A model generated the notes under the pieces. That model had not been told where the DNA came from and searched no databases. It saw nothing but the letters and a program-made list of their open reading frames with translations. From positions 359,261 to 423,260 of the forward strand of contig JAGPNE010000001.1 in assembly GCA_018052455.1 (NCBI GenBank): 64,000 bases of DNA. Reading direction: 5' to 3'. Position 1 is the first letter of the stretch; each line of letters starts with the position of its first letter. Origin of the DNA: Candidatus Fermentithermobacillaceae bacterium. GTDB taxonomy: Bacteria; Bacillota; Sulfobacillia; Fermentithermobacillales; Fermentithermobacillaceae. This document shows positions 44,634 to 52,711 of this stretch, piece after piece. A program made the translations under genes and the position numbers.

Positions 44634-45371
44634 ATGCACTCTGAAGAAACTGCCATATACATCATTCTTTTGGTAGCGTTGGTGCTTCTGAGATGGCGGT
44701 CCCGCAAGGAAGGACTTGGTTCCTTCTGGATAAGTCTTCGAACCAGCGGGTGGAATAGTCTTTTCCAAGGAGCGCTAACCGCAGTTATCTATGCTCTCTC
44801 ATATGTTGCCTTAGTGCTTGCATCTGGAAGGGCACGTCTAACTTTTGATATCAGTATGTCTTCGGTTATTGCTACGATTACTTCGGCCGCCAAGTTGCTG
44901 GCCCATATTTTGCCAGAGGTTCTTTTTACAGAAATGCTCTTTAGGGGTTGCCTCTTTCCTGCGCTCTTACAGAAGAAAAATGGGCTCCTAACTCCACTAA
45001 TTCTGACATCTTCGATGTTCACAGCCTACCGGTTACTTCTTCACAACCCTTTACCATACTGGCTAGTCTACGCTGTCAACACATTTACCTTGTCTTCGAT
45101 TCTGTGTCTGATGGTATTTGCTAATCAGTCTCTTATGGGCGCTCTCGGAAAAACCCTTGTATTCGAGGTAATTCAATCGCTCGTTTTTTCAGGAAATCCG
45201 GCAGAAAGCCCAAAGAGCTGTCTAATCCTGAGCCTCAATGAGAACGTGTTTACAGGCGCTTCAGGAAACATCGAAACAAGTCTCGGGTTTTCCATCGTTC
45301 TAGTTCTCGGCCTCGCATACGAAATCCGCCACATGAAGAAGCATCATCATCTGCTGACCACAACTGAGTGA
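44634..45371 (+). CDS. Degenerate CPBP-like membrane protein
   Basis: A 245-residue membrane protein with about six hydrophobic segments. One of them contains LPEVLFTEMLFRGCLFPALL, which resembles the EExxxR motif of CPBP (Abi/CAAX-like) intramembrane proteases, but only one Glu is adjacent to the expected place. The second family motif, FxxxH, appears as MFTAYRLLL without the His at the right position, and the third His/Asn motif is not visible. So it may be a non-catalytic relative or a different membrane protein with a chance match. The ATG follows GGGAGG. It stands alone, divergent from the MFS-nagA operon. Confidence 0.6.
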   Translation: MHSEETAIYIILLVALVLLRWRSRKEGLGSFWISLRTSGWNSLFQGALTAVIYALSYVALVLASGRARLTFDISMSSVIATITSAAKLLAHILPEVLFTEMLFRGCLFPALLQKKNGLLTPLILTSSMFTAYRLLLHNPLPYWLVYAVNTFTLSSILCLMVFANQSLMGALGKTLVFEVIQSLVFSGNPAESPKSCLILSLNENVFTGASGNIETSLGFSIVLVLGLAYEIRHMKKHHHLLTTTE

Positions 45372-45463
45372 ACATATTCTGGCCATCTTTAATCTTCAAT
45401 ACAGGAATCAGCACTACGTTTGTCGAAGTAAGTCGCAAACACTTAGACAGGAGATGAATGTGT

Positions 45464-46945
45464 ATGAGGATTGCTATAGCCGGATTCTCGGATGAGACAT
45501 GTACTTTCTGCAAAGAACCAACAACAATTGACCGGTTTGAACCAGCGACCCAAAGAGGACATGAGATCATAGAAAAGAACCAGGGTATACCCACATACAT
45601 CAATGGGTTCCTTAGAGTCTTGGAATCAGAACACGTGGGAGTTGTCCCCATTGTAAACGCTCACAAAGGACCAGGAGGTTTTTCTAGCTGGCTTACTACC
45701 GAGTGCTTTGACAAGTATGCAAATGAAATAGCCGAAGGCCTAGAAGCGACCAAGAACCTAGATGGAGTCCTTCTTTCTCTACACGGAGCCATGGCAGCAG
45801 AAGGCATACCAAGACCCGAGGCCGAAATCGTACGCCGCGCCAGGTCAAAGGTAGGCGATATTCCCATAATGGTCACACTTGATCTTCATGCCAACGAAGA
45901 TCAGGAACTCGCTGAAGCTGCAGACGCAGTCTTTATCCTAAAGACCTATCCGCACATTGATTCGGAAGAGATTGGCATGATCGCTGCTAGATGTATGGTC
46001 GACACTGTAAGGGGGGATTTTTCCCCAACGATGGCAGTCAGACGTCCCGGAATCGTATCGGCTAGTATCTATCAGGCGTCAGATTACCACCCCATGAAAA
46101 AAATATATGACAGATGTCGCGAGTGGGAAAGCGTTCCGGGCGTCTACTGCGCGTCGGTTGCTCCTGGGTACGCTTACGCGGACGTTGTGGACATCGGAAT
46201 GTCCGTATTTGTTGTAACCAATAATGACCAGGCTTTGGCAGAAAAGGCAGCTCAGGATCTAAGCGATCTTGCCTGGAGTCTGAGAGAGTCTTTCACGGAA
46301 CCTCTTCCCAACGAGAAGGAAGCAACTGCGCTGGCAATGCAATATGTGAAACAAGGGCTGAGGCCAGTGATAATAGCCGATGGAGCAGACCGTATTGGAG
46401 ATAGCACCCACATGCTGCGAGAATTGATAGCGCAGGGTGCAAAAAACTGGGTTATTCCGTGCATAGCAGATCCGAAGGCGGCAAAATGGCTAGAAACCAA
46501 CTCTAAAGTCGGCGACTCTGTTACCTTGAGCGTAGGAGGCTGGTACGACGAATTCTCAGGAACTCCAGTGGAAATATCAGGCACTATCGAATATATGGGT
46601 AGACCTACGTACACACTTGTCGGGCCCATGAGCAAAGGAGCTCGCGTGCAAGAGGGTTTTGTCGCTAGAATCAACCTAGGTGACAACAGGCATGTAGTAG
46701 TAGCCGAGCGAATGCGAGGAGCAAATGATTCTTCTGGGCTGACCTGCGTAGGACTCGACTACACAGACCTAGACATAATTGTCCTCAAGGACCGAGTTCA
46801 CCACAGGGCGTTTTGGGATCAGGTAGCAAAGGTAGACATAAGAACTAGCGTTCCCGGGCAAGGACCGGCTGACCTGAGCACGCTCCAGTACAAAAACGCG
46901 CCTTACGATGCCTACCCAATAGGCGAGAAATGGAGAAAGAACTAA
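45464..46945 (+). CDS. M81 family metallopeptidase (MlrC-like)
   Basis: A 493-residue member of the M81 family, named after MlrC (microcystinase C), which opens linear microcystin peptides. Visible parts: RIAIAGFSDETCTFC, LLSLHGAMAAEG, MVTLDLHAN with metal-binding Asp/His, and LKTYPHIDSEEIG with further His. The C-terminal domain has DGADRIGDSTHMLRELI and SVGGWYDEFSGTP. In many genomes the family occurs with D-aminoacylases and peptide transporters, as here, so it probably acts on unusual peptides or amides, not on a toxin. The start is ATG 45464, ten bases after AGGAG; ATG 45458 is closer than ideal. Its stop overlaps the start of the D-aminoacylase by one base. Confidence 0.9.
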   Translation: MRIAIAGFSDETCTFCKEPTTIDRFEPATQRGHEIIEKNQGIPTYINGFLRVLESEHVGVVPIVNAHKGPGGFSSWLTTECFDKYANEIAEGLEATKNLDGVLLSLHGAMAAEGIPRPEAEIVRRARSKVGDIPIMVTLDLHANEDQELAEAADAVFILKTYPHIDSEEIGMIAARCMVDTVRGDFSPTMAVRRPGIVSASIYQASDYHPMKKIYDRCREWESVPGVYCASVAPGYAYADVVDIGMSVFVVTNNDQALAEKAAQDLSDLAWSLRESFTEPLPNEKEATALAMQYVKQGLRPVIIADGADRIGDSTHMLRELIAQGAKNWVIPCIADPKAAKWLETNSKVGDSVTLSVGGWYDEFSGTPVEISGTIEYMGRPTYTLVGPMSKGARVQEGFVARINLGDNRHVVVAERMRGANDSSGLTCVGLDYTDLDIIVLKDRVHHRAFWDQVAKVDIRTSVPGQGPADLSTLQYKNAPYDAYPIGEKWRKN

Positions 46946-48543
46946 TGCAGGCGCAGGCGTATCTCTTGAGAAATGCTGTGATTTACGACGGTACAGGTAG
47001 ACCTCCAATTCGAAGTGATCTACTCATCCTCGGTACGAGGATATCACTAATGGGCAAAATTGACGATTCCGACCTGCCGGTACGACCAATAACCATCGAT
47101 TGCACGGGTTTATGTGTATCTCCAGGTTTTATCGACATGCACAGTCACAGTGACTCTGGACTACCCCTTTACCCTGATGCCGAATGCCTCATAAGGCAAG
47201 GAATCACTACTACGATAGGAGGAAACTGCGGTAGTTCAGCAGCAGGGATCCCGTATGAGGACGAAGCAAAGTGGAAACCGTACCTAGAAGCGGGGATTGC
47301 CAAATGGAATGGTCTGGCAGAGTATCTCAGTACAATAGACAGTATCCAACCTGCAGTCAATATCGGAATGCTGACAGGGCATGGTGATCTCAGACGTATC
47401 GTATCCAATGAAACAGGCGCCGCTCTTGATTCCAATCAAAAGGCGCGCTTGAACTCGCTAGCACAAGAGTCAATTCTCCAGGGAGCTTTTGGAGTGTCTA
47501 GCGGACTAGAATATGTTCCAGGCAGATTTGCTTCTTTGGATGAGCTCATAGAACTCTCGAAAGGAGCCGCCCGTTTCAATGGCATCCATGCTTCGCATAT
47601 AAGAAACGAAGGCCCAAACCTCATAGAATCTGTAGAGGAAATTGTAGAAGTGACACAAAGCAGTAAGGTGAGATTCGAAGTCTCCCACCTAAAAGCATGC
47701 GGCCCTCGCAATTGGGGCAAAGTGTCTAAGGTGCTAGAGATCCTGGATGCTGTGCAAACACGCGGGCTTGATATCTCCTGCGACTTCTACCCCTACTTAG
47801 CGTCGAGCACCGGCCTTTCCATTGTCCTACCTGACTGGACGTTACAAGAAGGTAATAAAGCTGCGCTCGCTCTTTTATCAGGCTCAAAACGCAGCCAAAT
47901 TGCATCTCAATCTGACGAAAGGACCATTGAGCAAGGCGGCTGGGATAAAGTCGTGATAACTTCTGTATCCGCAAGAACCGATGACTGGATGGAAGGTTTG
48001 GATATCATGACAATATCGGGAACACTTCATCTCTCGCCGCCTGAGACTGCTATTGAAATACTGATTCGCAATCAATTGGACGTAGGAATAGCAAGACATG
48101 CCATGAGCGAAGAAGACCTCGTTGCCGTCATGAAGTATCCGAGTTCTACGGTGGTTACAGATGGAAGCATCTCTATTCCAGACAAAGGGAAACTCCACCC
48201 AAGGAGTATTGGGACCTTTCCCCGCATGCTCGGAACATACGTGCGCGAAATGCATGTGTTGAGCATGGAAGAAGCTATTCGGAAATCTACTTCTCTGCCC
48301 GCGAAAAAAGTGGGCATAGGCAACAGGGGAATTGTCCGGGAAGGCTATGCAGCAGATCTCGTCGTGTTCGATCCCTCGGAGATAAGAGATGTGAGCACCT
48401 ATCAAGATCCGTGGCGATATCCGCGAGGAATCGAGTGGGTATTTGTAAACGGAACTCCTGTGATCGAAAAAACCGTGGTCACGGGAAACCGACCTGGAAT
48501 CGCTCTTAGAAATCAAGTGTGCACAATCAATGGCTTGCAGTAA
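46945..48543 (+). CDS. D-aminoacylase (N-acyl-D-amino-acid deacylase), second copy
   Basis: A 532-residue amidohydrolase related over its whole length to the protein at 33.2-34.8 kb. Metal motifs: GFIDMHSHSDSG, GGNCGSSAAG with the Cys in the same place, GIHASHIRNEG and VVTDGSIS with the catalytic Asp. The C-terminus GIVREGYAADLVVFDPSEIRD matches. The ATG overlaps the M81 stop (TAATG) and has GGAG nine bases ahead, so the two genes are translationally coupled and likely act on the same compounds. An earlier in-frame ATG at 46930 is less likely. Confidence 0.9.
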   Translation: MQAQAYLLRNAVIYDGTGRPPIRSDLLILGTRISLMGKIDDSDLPVRPITIDCTGLCVSPGFIDMHSHSDSGLPLYPDAECLIRQGITTTIGGNCGSSAAGIPYEDEAKWKPYLEAGIAKWNGLAEYLSTIDSIQPAVNIGMLTGHGDLRRIVSNETGAALDSNQKARLNSLAQESILQGAFGVSSGLEYVPGRFASLDELIELSKGAARFNGIHASHIRNEGPNLIESVEEIVEVTQSSKVRFEVSHLKACGPRNWGKVSKVLEILDAVQTRGLDISCDFYPYLASSTGLSIVLPDWTLQEGNKAALALLSGSKRSQIASQSDERTIEQGGWDKVVITSVSARTDDWMEGLDIMTISGTLHLSPPETAIEILIRNQLDVGIARHAMSEEDLVAVMKYPSSTVVTDGSISIPDKGKLHPRSIGTFPRMLGTYVREMHVLSMEEAIRKSTSLPAKKVGIGNRGIVREGYAADLVVFDPSEIRDVSTYQDPWRYPRGIEWVFVNGTPVIEKTVVTGNRPGIALRNQVCTINGLQ

Positions 48544-48555
48544 TTTCGAATCTGC

Positions 48556-48585
48556 TTGACTTGACTTGAGATTTTGCAGCATAAT
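48556..48585 (+). promoter_or_regulatory. Promoter of the 90-residue orphan gene
   Basis: TTGACT (48556-48561) and CATAAT (48580-48585), 18-nt spacer, directly after the D-aminoacylase stop. Confidence 0.6.
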
Positions 48586-48635
48586 AGTCAATGTGGCGGG
48601 GAGTGCCTATAGTCCGCAGAAAGGAGGATAAAGGC

Positions 48636-48908
48636 ATGAGAGGAAGAGTCACGGTTGACTATAAAGGCAGATTGCCGGAGGACCTTCTTAGCACTATCTC
48701 AGAACTCAAGGGAGACGTAAAGGTTGAGAAAGTGAATCCTCTTGTTCTAGAGCATGACTACAGCGTAGACGGATTGCTGAACCTGGTTCTCGGTCTAATC
48801 AGGTTAAGCGATATAGAAGTAACTGGGGTTGAAATGGTAAGAGATGTTCCTGAAGTATATGAACTGGTTACAGTTCCTTTTTGTAATGTTGCAACCGATA
48901 GCGACTAA
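48636..48908 (+). CDS. Small hypothetical protein (90 residues)
   Basis: I do not recognise this protein. It begins MRGRVTVDYKG and has an alternating pattern of strands and helices (RVTVDY, DLLSTISEL, VKVEKVNP, GLLNLVLGLIRLSDI, EVTGVEMVRDV, VYELVTVPF) that would fit a small ferredoxin-like alpha/beta fold. There is no signal peptide or membrane helix. The start ATG 48636 follows AAAGGAGG; the frame upstream to 48591 has no site. It has its own promoter and terminator, so it is expressed as a single gene, and the strong site suggests good expression. Confidence 0.75.
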   Translation: MRGRVTVDYKGRLPEDLLSTISELKGDVKVEKVNPLVLEHDYSVDGLLNLVLGLIRLSDIEVTGVEMVRDVPEVYELVTVPFCNVATDSD

Positions 48909-48948
48909 CAGCACACTGCAAATCGGGCAGAGTTGTTAAACTGCCAAG

Positions 48949-48986
48949 GAGCCGGACAAGCTTATGCTGTCCGGCTCTTTCTTTTC
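48949..48986 (+). terminator. Rho-independent terminator after the orphan gene
   Basis: Perfect 10-bp stem GAGCCGGACA (48949-48958) / TGTCCGGCTC (48968-48977), 9-nt loop, then TTTCTTTTC. It also reaches the stop of the convergent isomerase gene. Confidence 0.92.
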
Positions 48987-50037
48987 AGTCTGTTCCCATA
49001 GGGAACCGATCTTTGTAAGCGTCTCTTAACGCTAGAGGAGAGAATACACCTCGATCAGTCACTATCGCGGATATGAGCGTAGGAGGAGTTATGTCAAAAG
49101 CAGGGTAGTATCCGCATACTCCAGGTGCGCCTGTTCTTACCCCTCTGCAATAAAGCACCTCCTGTGGGTCTCTTTCCTCGATTGTTACATCCGACGCATC
49201 CGGAGTAAAAACCTGAGGGCCATCGTAGCCTAACACAATAAACGGAATCCGGTGGTAGCCGGCACATATTGCGTACTGGTATGTTCCTACCTTGTTGGCT
49301 ATATGTCCATCCATCGTTATCCTGTCACAGGCAGTTATGAGTTTATGGACTCTGCCCTGCCACATAAGAAGCGCGCCCATGTTATCTGTGATTATCTTTG
49401 TCTCCACTCCAAGTTTGGACACTGACGACGCCGTAAGCCTCGCACCCTGAAGATAGGGACGAGTTTCGCTGCAGTACACCTTCACATCCTTGCCCCGCTT
49501 CCGAGCCTCTTCTAACATGTAAATAAGCGCTCCACCGGGATAACAGTGAGTCAAGATACCGTCTCCATCATTAATTAGGCCAGCTGCAAATTCTCCGCAC
49601 CGCCTCGTGAGCCGGTCATCCTCCTCCATTAATCTCTCTGTTTCCCGTACAATAGTCTGAGCAGGATCCACACCTTCGCCACGGGCCTTCAAAGCAACTG
49701 CAACCATCCTATCTACAAGTGGTACCAGATATTCTCCAGTAGGACGTGTGCTCTTTAACCTGTCAGCGGCAAGCCTAACGTTTTTCACAAATTCCGGTTC
49801 TGAAAGGCAACCAAACGTACGAGCAGCTAGAGCAAGGCCTAGACACGCAGCGAAAGCAACGCTACCTGCGCCTTGAATTACCATATCTTCAATAGCGGAA
49901 GCAACCTCTTCATAGGATAAGTAAGTCTGCCAGACTTCCTCCTCCGGATAGCGCCTTCGATCCAACATTGTCACTCTGCCATCAGTATACTTGAGGGTAT
50001 TTGAAGTACGCACCAGTACCACATCTTCGAGTCCCAT
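48985..50037 (-). CDS. MtnA / eIF2B-alpha-like sugar-phosphate isomerase
   Basis: A 350-residue member of the family that contains methylthioribose-1-phosphate isomerase (MtnA), ribose-1,5-bisphosphate isomerase and eIF2B subunits. The catalytic Cys is in ILTHCYPGGAL and the catalytic Asp in ACDRITMDGHIANKVGTYQ, so it is probably an active isomerase. It departs from typical MtnA in two places: the Cys loop reads CYPGGAL, not CNTGxLAT, and the phosphate-binding IRGA(P)xIG loop reads IQGAGSVAF, losing the Arg. The true substrate may therefore not be methylthioribose-1-phosphate. The ATG follows GGGAGG. It lies 61 nt after ribU with no clear terminator between, so it may be under the FMN riboswitch. 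Confidence 0.8.
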   Translation of the reverse strand: MGLEDVVLVRTSNTLKYTDGRVTMLDRRRYPEEEVWQTYLSYEEVASAIEDMVIQGAGSVAFAACLGLALAARTFGCLSEPEFVKNVRLAADRLKSTRPTGEYLVPLVDRMVAVALKARGEGVDPAQTIVRETERLMEEDDRLTRRCGEFAAGLINDGDGILTHCYPGGALIYMLEEARKRGKDVKVYCSETRPYLQGARLTASSVSKLGVETKIITDNMGALLMWQGRVHKLITACDRITMDGHIANKVGTYQYAICAGYHRIPFIVLGYDGPQVFTPDASDVTIEERDPQEVLYCRGVRTGAPGVCGYYPAFDITPPTLISAIVTDRGVFSPLALRDAYKDRFPMGTD

Positions 50038-50098
50038 TTCAGATCCTCCCTACGATTGGACGCAAGGCTAGCGTCTCCCTTTGCGCTAAGCGCCGACG

Positions 50099-50761
50099 TC
50101 ATCTATGGAGTATCGGGGAGACCTTCTTGTACACCAATATCGTTATCACAGAAACCACAGTCCCTTTGAGCAGATTAAATGGCAATACTGCATACAGCAT
50201 TAAGGTTTTGTAATCTACTACAAGTCCGTTAACTTTACTGCCCATATCGATAAGGTTCTTTATTTCCAGACCAAAGACCTTCGCATACAGAGGGAACATC
50301 ACAAAGTAGTTGTTTAGCGTTGCAAAGATCGTCATAACGACGACACCTAGCACCAAAGATAGCACTGCGTTTTCAAATGTCTTTTTCTTTTGGTACACAT
50401 ATCCGCAGGTGTACGCAAATACACTGCCTATGAGAAAATTGGTGAGCTCACCTACCCCGTTCGTTGTAGAGCCCTCAAGCGCAATATTCAAGATATTCTT
50501 GATTAGTTCAACCCAGACACCTGTTGCAGGACCCATGGCAAAAGAACCCAATAGTGCGGGTACCCCCGATATGTCGAGCTTGAGAAAAGCAGGCGCAAAC
50601 CATATGGGAGTATCTAGAAACATAAGTACAAACGCGATCACTCCGAGCACGGCTATCTTGACCAGCGTATTCGTTGAAAAGCGCGGTGTGGCTGCTTCCC
50701 TCTCTGAATTACCCGCTGGCTTCCGAGTTCCGACTCTAGCATCCTCCAGACTGTCTTTCAT
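50099..50761 (-). CDS. ribU: ECF transporter S component for riboflavin (RibU)
   Basis: A 220-residue membrane protein with about six helices after a 30-residue polar tail. The SGVPALLGSFAMGPATGVWVELIKN segment and the LNNYFVMFPLY region match RibU-type substrate-binding subunits of ECF vitamin transporters. Riboflavin specificity is strongly supported by the FMN riboswitch immediately upstream. The energizing units (EcfA, EcfA', EcfT) are not in this window and are normally shared. The ATG follows GGAGG. The downstream MtnA-like gene may be in the same transcript. Confidence 0.93.
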   Translation of the reverse strand: MKDSLEDARVGTRKPAGNSEREAATPRFSTNTLVKIAVLGVIAFVLMFLDTPIWFAPAFLKLDISGVPALLGSFAMGPATGVWVELIKNILNIALEGSTTNGVGELTNFLIGSVFAYTCGYVYQKKKTFENAVLSLVLGVVVMTIFATLNNYFVMFPLYAKVFGLEIKNLIDMGSKVNGLVVDYKTLMLYAVLPFNLLKGTVVSVITILVYKKVSPILHR

Positions 50762-50813
50762 CTAATTCCCTCCTAATAACTTTTTGCTTGAGGCGGAGGT
50801 GAACGAACTCATA

Positions 50814-50841
50814 GAAAAACCCCGAAGATTACACTTCGGGG
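50814..50841 (-). terminator. Riboswitch-controlled terminator before ribU
   Basis: On the minus strand, CCCCGAAG-TGTAAT-CTTCGGGG (plus-strand 50820-50841) followed by TTTTTC. An AACTCAT element at the end of the aptamer can instead pair with ATGAGTT after the hairpin, giving a plausible alternative fold. Predicted to stop transcription when FMN is bound. Confidence 0.88.
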
Positions 50842-50849
50842 TATGTGAT

Positions 50850-50978
50850 TCTTCATGAGTTCCGCATCTTCTCCCATCCAGACTTTTACTGTCGGCCCTG
50901 GAATTCCACCAGGTCAGCATCAACTAACAGCTCGCGGGCTATACCGCCGGTGAGGAATTACACCTCGCCCCGAAGATA
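50850..50978 (-). ncRNA. FMN riboswitch (RFN element)
   Basis: On the minus strand the conserved core is present: GGGGCGAGGTGTAATTCC then TCACCGGCGGTA near the 5' end, AGCCCGCGAGC, a variable arm with GACCTGGTGGAATTCCAGGGCC, and the 3' block GTCTGGATGGGAGAAG. These are the hallmark elements of the RFN aptamer that binds flavin mononucleotide. A hairpin with a T-run lies just downstream, so control is by transcription termination. The controlled gene is ribU, 90 nt away. Confidence 0.95.
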
Positions 50979-51084
50979 CATCTTGTATCCAATGTTGAAC
51001 CAAGTTATTGTAGATGTCAACTATCCTTTTGCTTTTTCGCATGTCCACTTTACTTTTGGCTCAGAACCTGATATATTTTGCCAA

Positions 51085-51350
51085 AGCCAATGAAAGGGAC
51101 ATGTTGTCTGTAGAATCGCGGTAGAGAGTCGCCGGCTGGTGCAAGGCGATGCGTGAAAGCAGACAATAGCACCCCGGAGGTGCAGGCAGAACGAATGTCG
51201 TGGTACATTTCCACTTAGTTCAAGTATGCCGTGACGGTTCCTGCCGTTATATGGGAATGAGGTTTCGGGTGTTCTGGCCCGAGATAAATCTTGGTGGCAC
51301 CACGGGAGCAGTGGAGTCTCGTCCTTGAGACAAGCTGCTCCTTTTGTTTT
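51085..51350 (+). ncRNA. T-box leader of serS
   Basis: A tRNA-sensing leader. The antiterminator T-box sequence TGGTGGCACCACGG lies at 51292-51305. It overlaps the terminator: GGAGCAG (51305-51311) pairs with CTGCTCC (51335-51341), with an inner GTCTC/GAGAC stem, followed by TTTTGTTTT. The 5' Stem I contains an AGAGAG...GGCTGGTG distal region at about 51123-51140. The likely specifier triplet is AGC at 51168-51170, a serine codon in the expected place, followed by A and a GGAGGTGC segment; this reading is by eye. Uncharged serine tRNA would allow read-through into serS. Confidence 0.88.
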
Positions 51351-51380
51351 GATGCAAATCAACTGAGGAGGCATGAGACT

Positions 51381-52658
51381 GTGTTTGACGTAGAACTAAT
51401 ACGCCAGGATCGAGAAGCCGTTGAAGATATGCTCAGGAGGCGAAATACAGAAGCGCCGCTAGACAAGATACTGTCTCTTGACGACAAAAGGCTCACCCTT
51501 GTAAGAAATATCAACCAGATGCGAGAGGAAAGAAACAGGATTACCGAAACTATACCTAAGTGCTCCGATGCCGCGGAAAAAAAAGCCCTCATTGAGTCTA
51601 ACCGAGAGCTTCGGCAAAGCATTCTAGAGTTGGAGGAAGAACTCAGGCAGACCGAACAAGAACTTAACGAGCTCCTACTTAACATGCCAAACATGATGGC
51701 TCCCGACGTACCATACGGCGAAGATGATTCTCAGAATGTTGAAATCAGGAGGTGGGGAATTCCTAGGGACTTCCAGTTCACTCCACTCGATCACGTTGAT
51801 GTCGGTGAAAAGCTAGGTGCCATTGATGTTCCGAGAGGCACGAAGATTATGGGCTCACGAGGCTACCTATTGAGAGCCGACGCTGTGTATCTCGAATTCG
51901 CTCTCGTACGTTTTGCGCTAGACCTTCTAGAATCCGAGGGTTTCACGCCTATTATCCCGCCTGTGATGGTAAAAGAAGAGATTCTGCTAGGAACCAGACA
52001 CTATCCGTTCTTCAAGGACCAGATCTACAGGATCGAAGGAGAGAATCTAGGGCTTGTAGGTACATCTGAAATTCCGCTAGCGGCCATTCATGCAGACGAA
52101 CTACTTTCTGAAGAAGATCTGCCCATCAAATACGCAGGCTTCTCACCCTGCTATAGAACAGAAGTCGGAAGTGGTGGCAAAGATATCAGAGGATTAATGA
52201 GAGTACATCAGTTTGACAAGGTTGAAATGTTCATTTTCTCGGAACCATCTAAGTCAGAGGAGATGCATGAATATATACTTGCGCTAGAAGAACAGATCTA
52301 TCAGTCTCTTGAGATTCCTTATCGGGTAGTCAAGATATGTACCGGGGACTTGGGACCTATTGCATACAAGAAATACGACATCGAGTTCTGGCGACCATAC
52401 GAGGGCATATATCGAGAGATAACATCATGCAGCAACTGCACAGACTTCCAGGCCAGAGGCCTTAATGTAAGATACAGACCGAAAAACGGCGGGAAGACTC
52501 AGTTTGTTCATACGCTCAACGGGACAGCAATTGCCATAAGCAGAGCCCTTGTGGCTATACTGGAAAACTACCAAGAGCAAGACGGCAGCGTAGTCGTTCC
52601 GAGTGTGCTACGCGAGTATATGCCGGGAAAACTGGAAGCAATACGCCCGAATGCATGA
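51381..52658 (+). CDS. serS: Seryl-tRNA synthetase
   Basis: Charges tRNA-Ser with serine. A 425-residue class II synthetase: an N-terminal antiparallel coiled-coil arm (about residues 28-100, rich in Arg/Glu heptads) that contacts the tRNA long variable arm, then the catalytic domain. Motif 2 is FSPCYRTEVGSGGKDIRGLMRVHQF, and motif 3 contains NGTAIAISRALVAILE. The start is GTG 51381, after GAGGAGG, giving the canonical FDVELIRQD beginning; the upstream open frame runs through the T-box leader and is not coding. Confidence 0.98.
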   Translation: MFDVELIRQDREAVEDMLRRRNTEAPLDKILSLDDKRLTLVRNINQMREERNRITETIPKCSDAAEKKALIESNRELRQSILELEEELRQTEQELNELLLNMPNMMAPDVPYGEDDSQNVEIRRWGIPRDFQFTPLDHVDVGEKLGAIDVPRGTKIMGSRGYLLRADAVYLEFALVRFALDLLESEGFTPIIPPVMVKEEILLGTRHYPFFKDQIYRIEGENLGLVGTSEIPLAAIHADELLSEEDLPIKYAGFSPCYRTEVGSGGKDIRGLMRVHQFDKVEMFIFSEPSKSEEMHEYILALEEQIYQSLEIPYRVVKICTGDLGPIAYKKYDIEFWRPYEGIYREITSCSNCTDFQARGLNVRYRPKNGGKTQFVHTLNGTAIAISRALVAILENYQEQDGSVVVPSVLREYMPGKLEAIRPNA

Positions 52659-52664
52659 TCCAAA

Positions 52665-52697
52665 GTGAGGGGACGTAGAAGTCCCCTCACTCTTTCT
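52665..52697 (+). terminator. Rho-independent terminator of serS
   Basis: Perfect 10-bp stem GTGAGGGGAC (52665-52674) / GTCCCCTCAC (52681-52690), 6-nt loop, then TCTTTCT. Confidence 0.9.
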
Positions 52698-52711
52698 ATT
52701 AGAGCATAGTC

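Noticed and set aside
51291-51380. Longer serS frame starting upstream of GTG 51381
   Set aside because: It runs through the T-box terminator, lacks a ribosome binding site and would add residues not found in seryl-tRNA synthetases.
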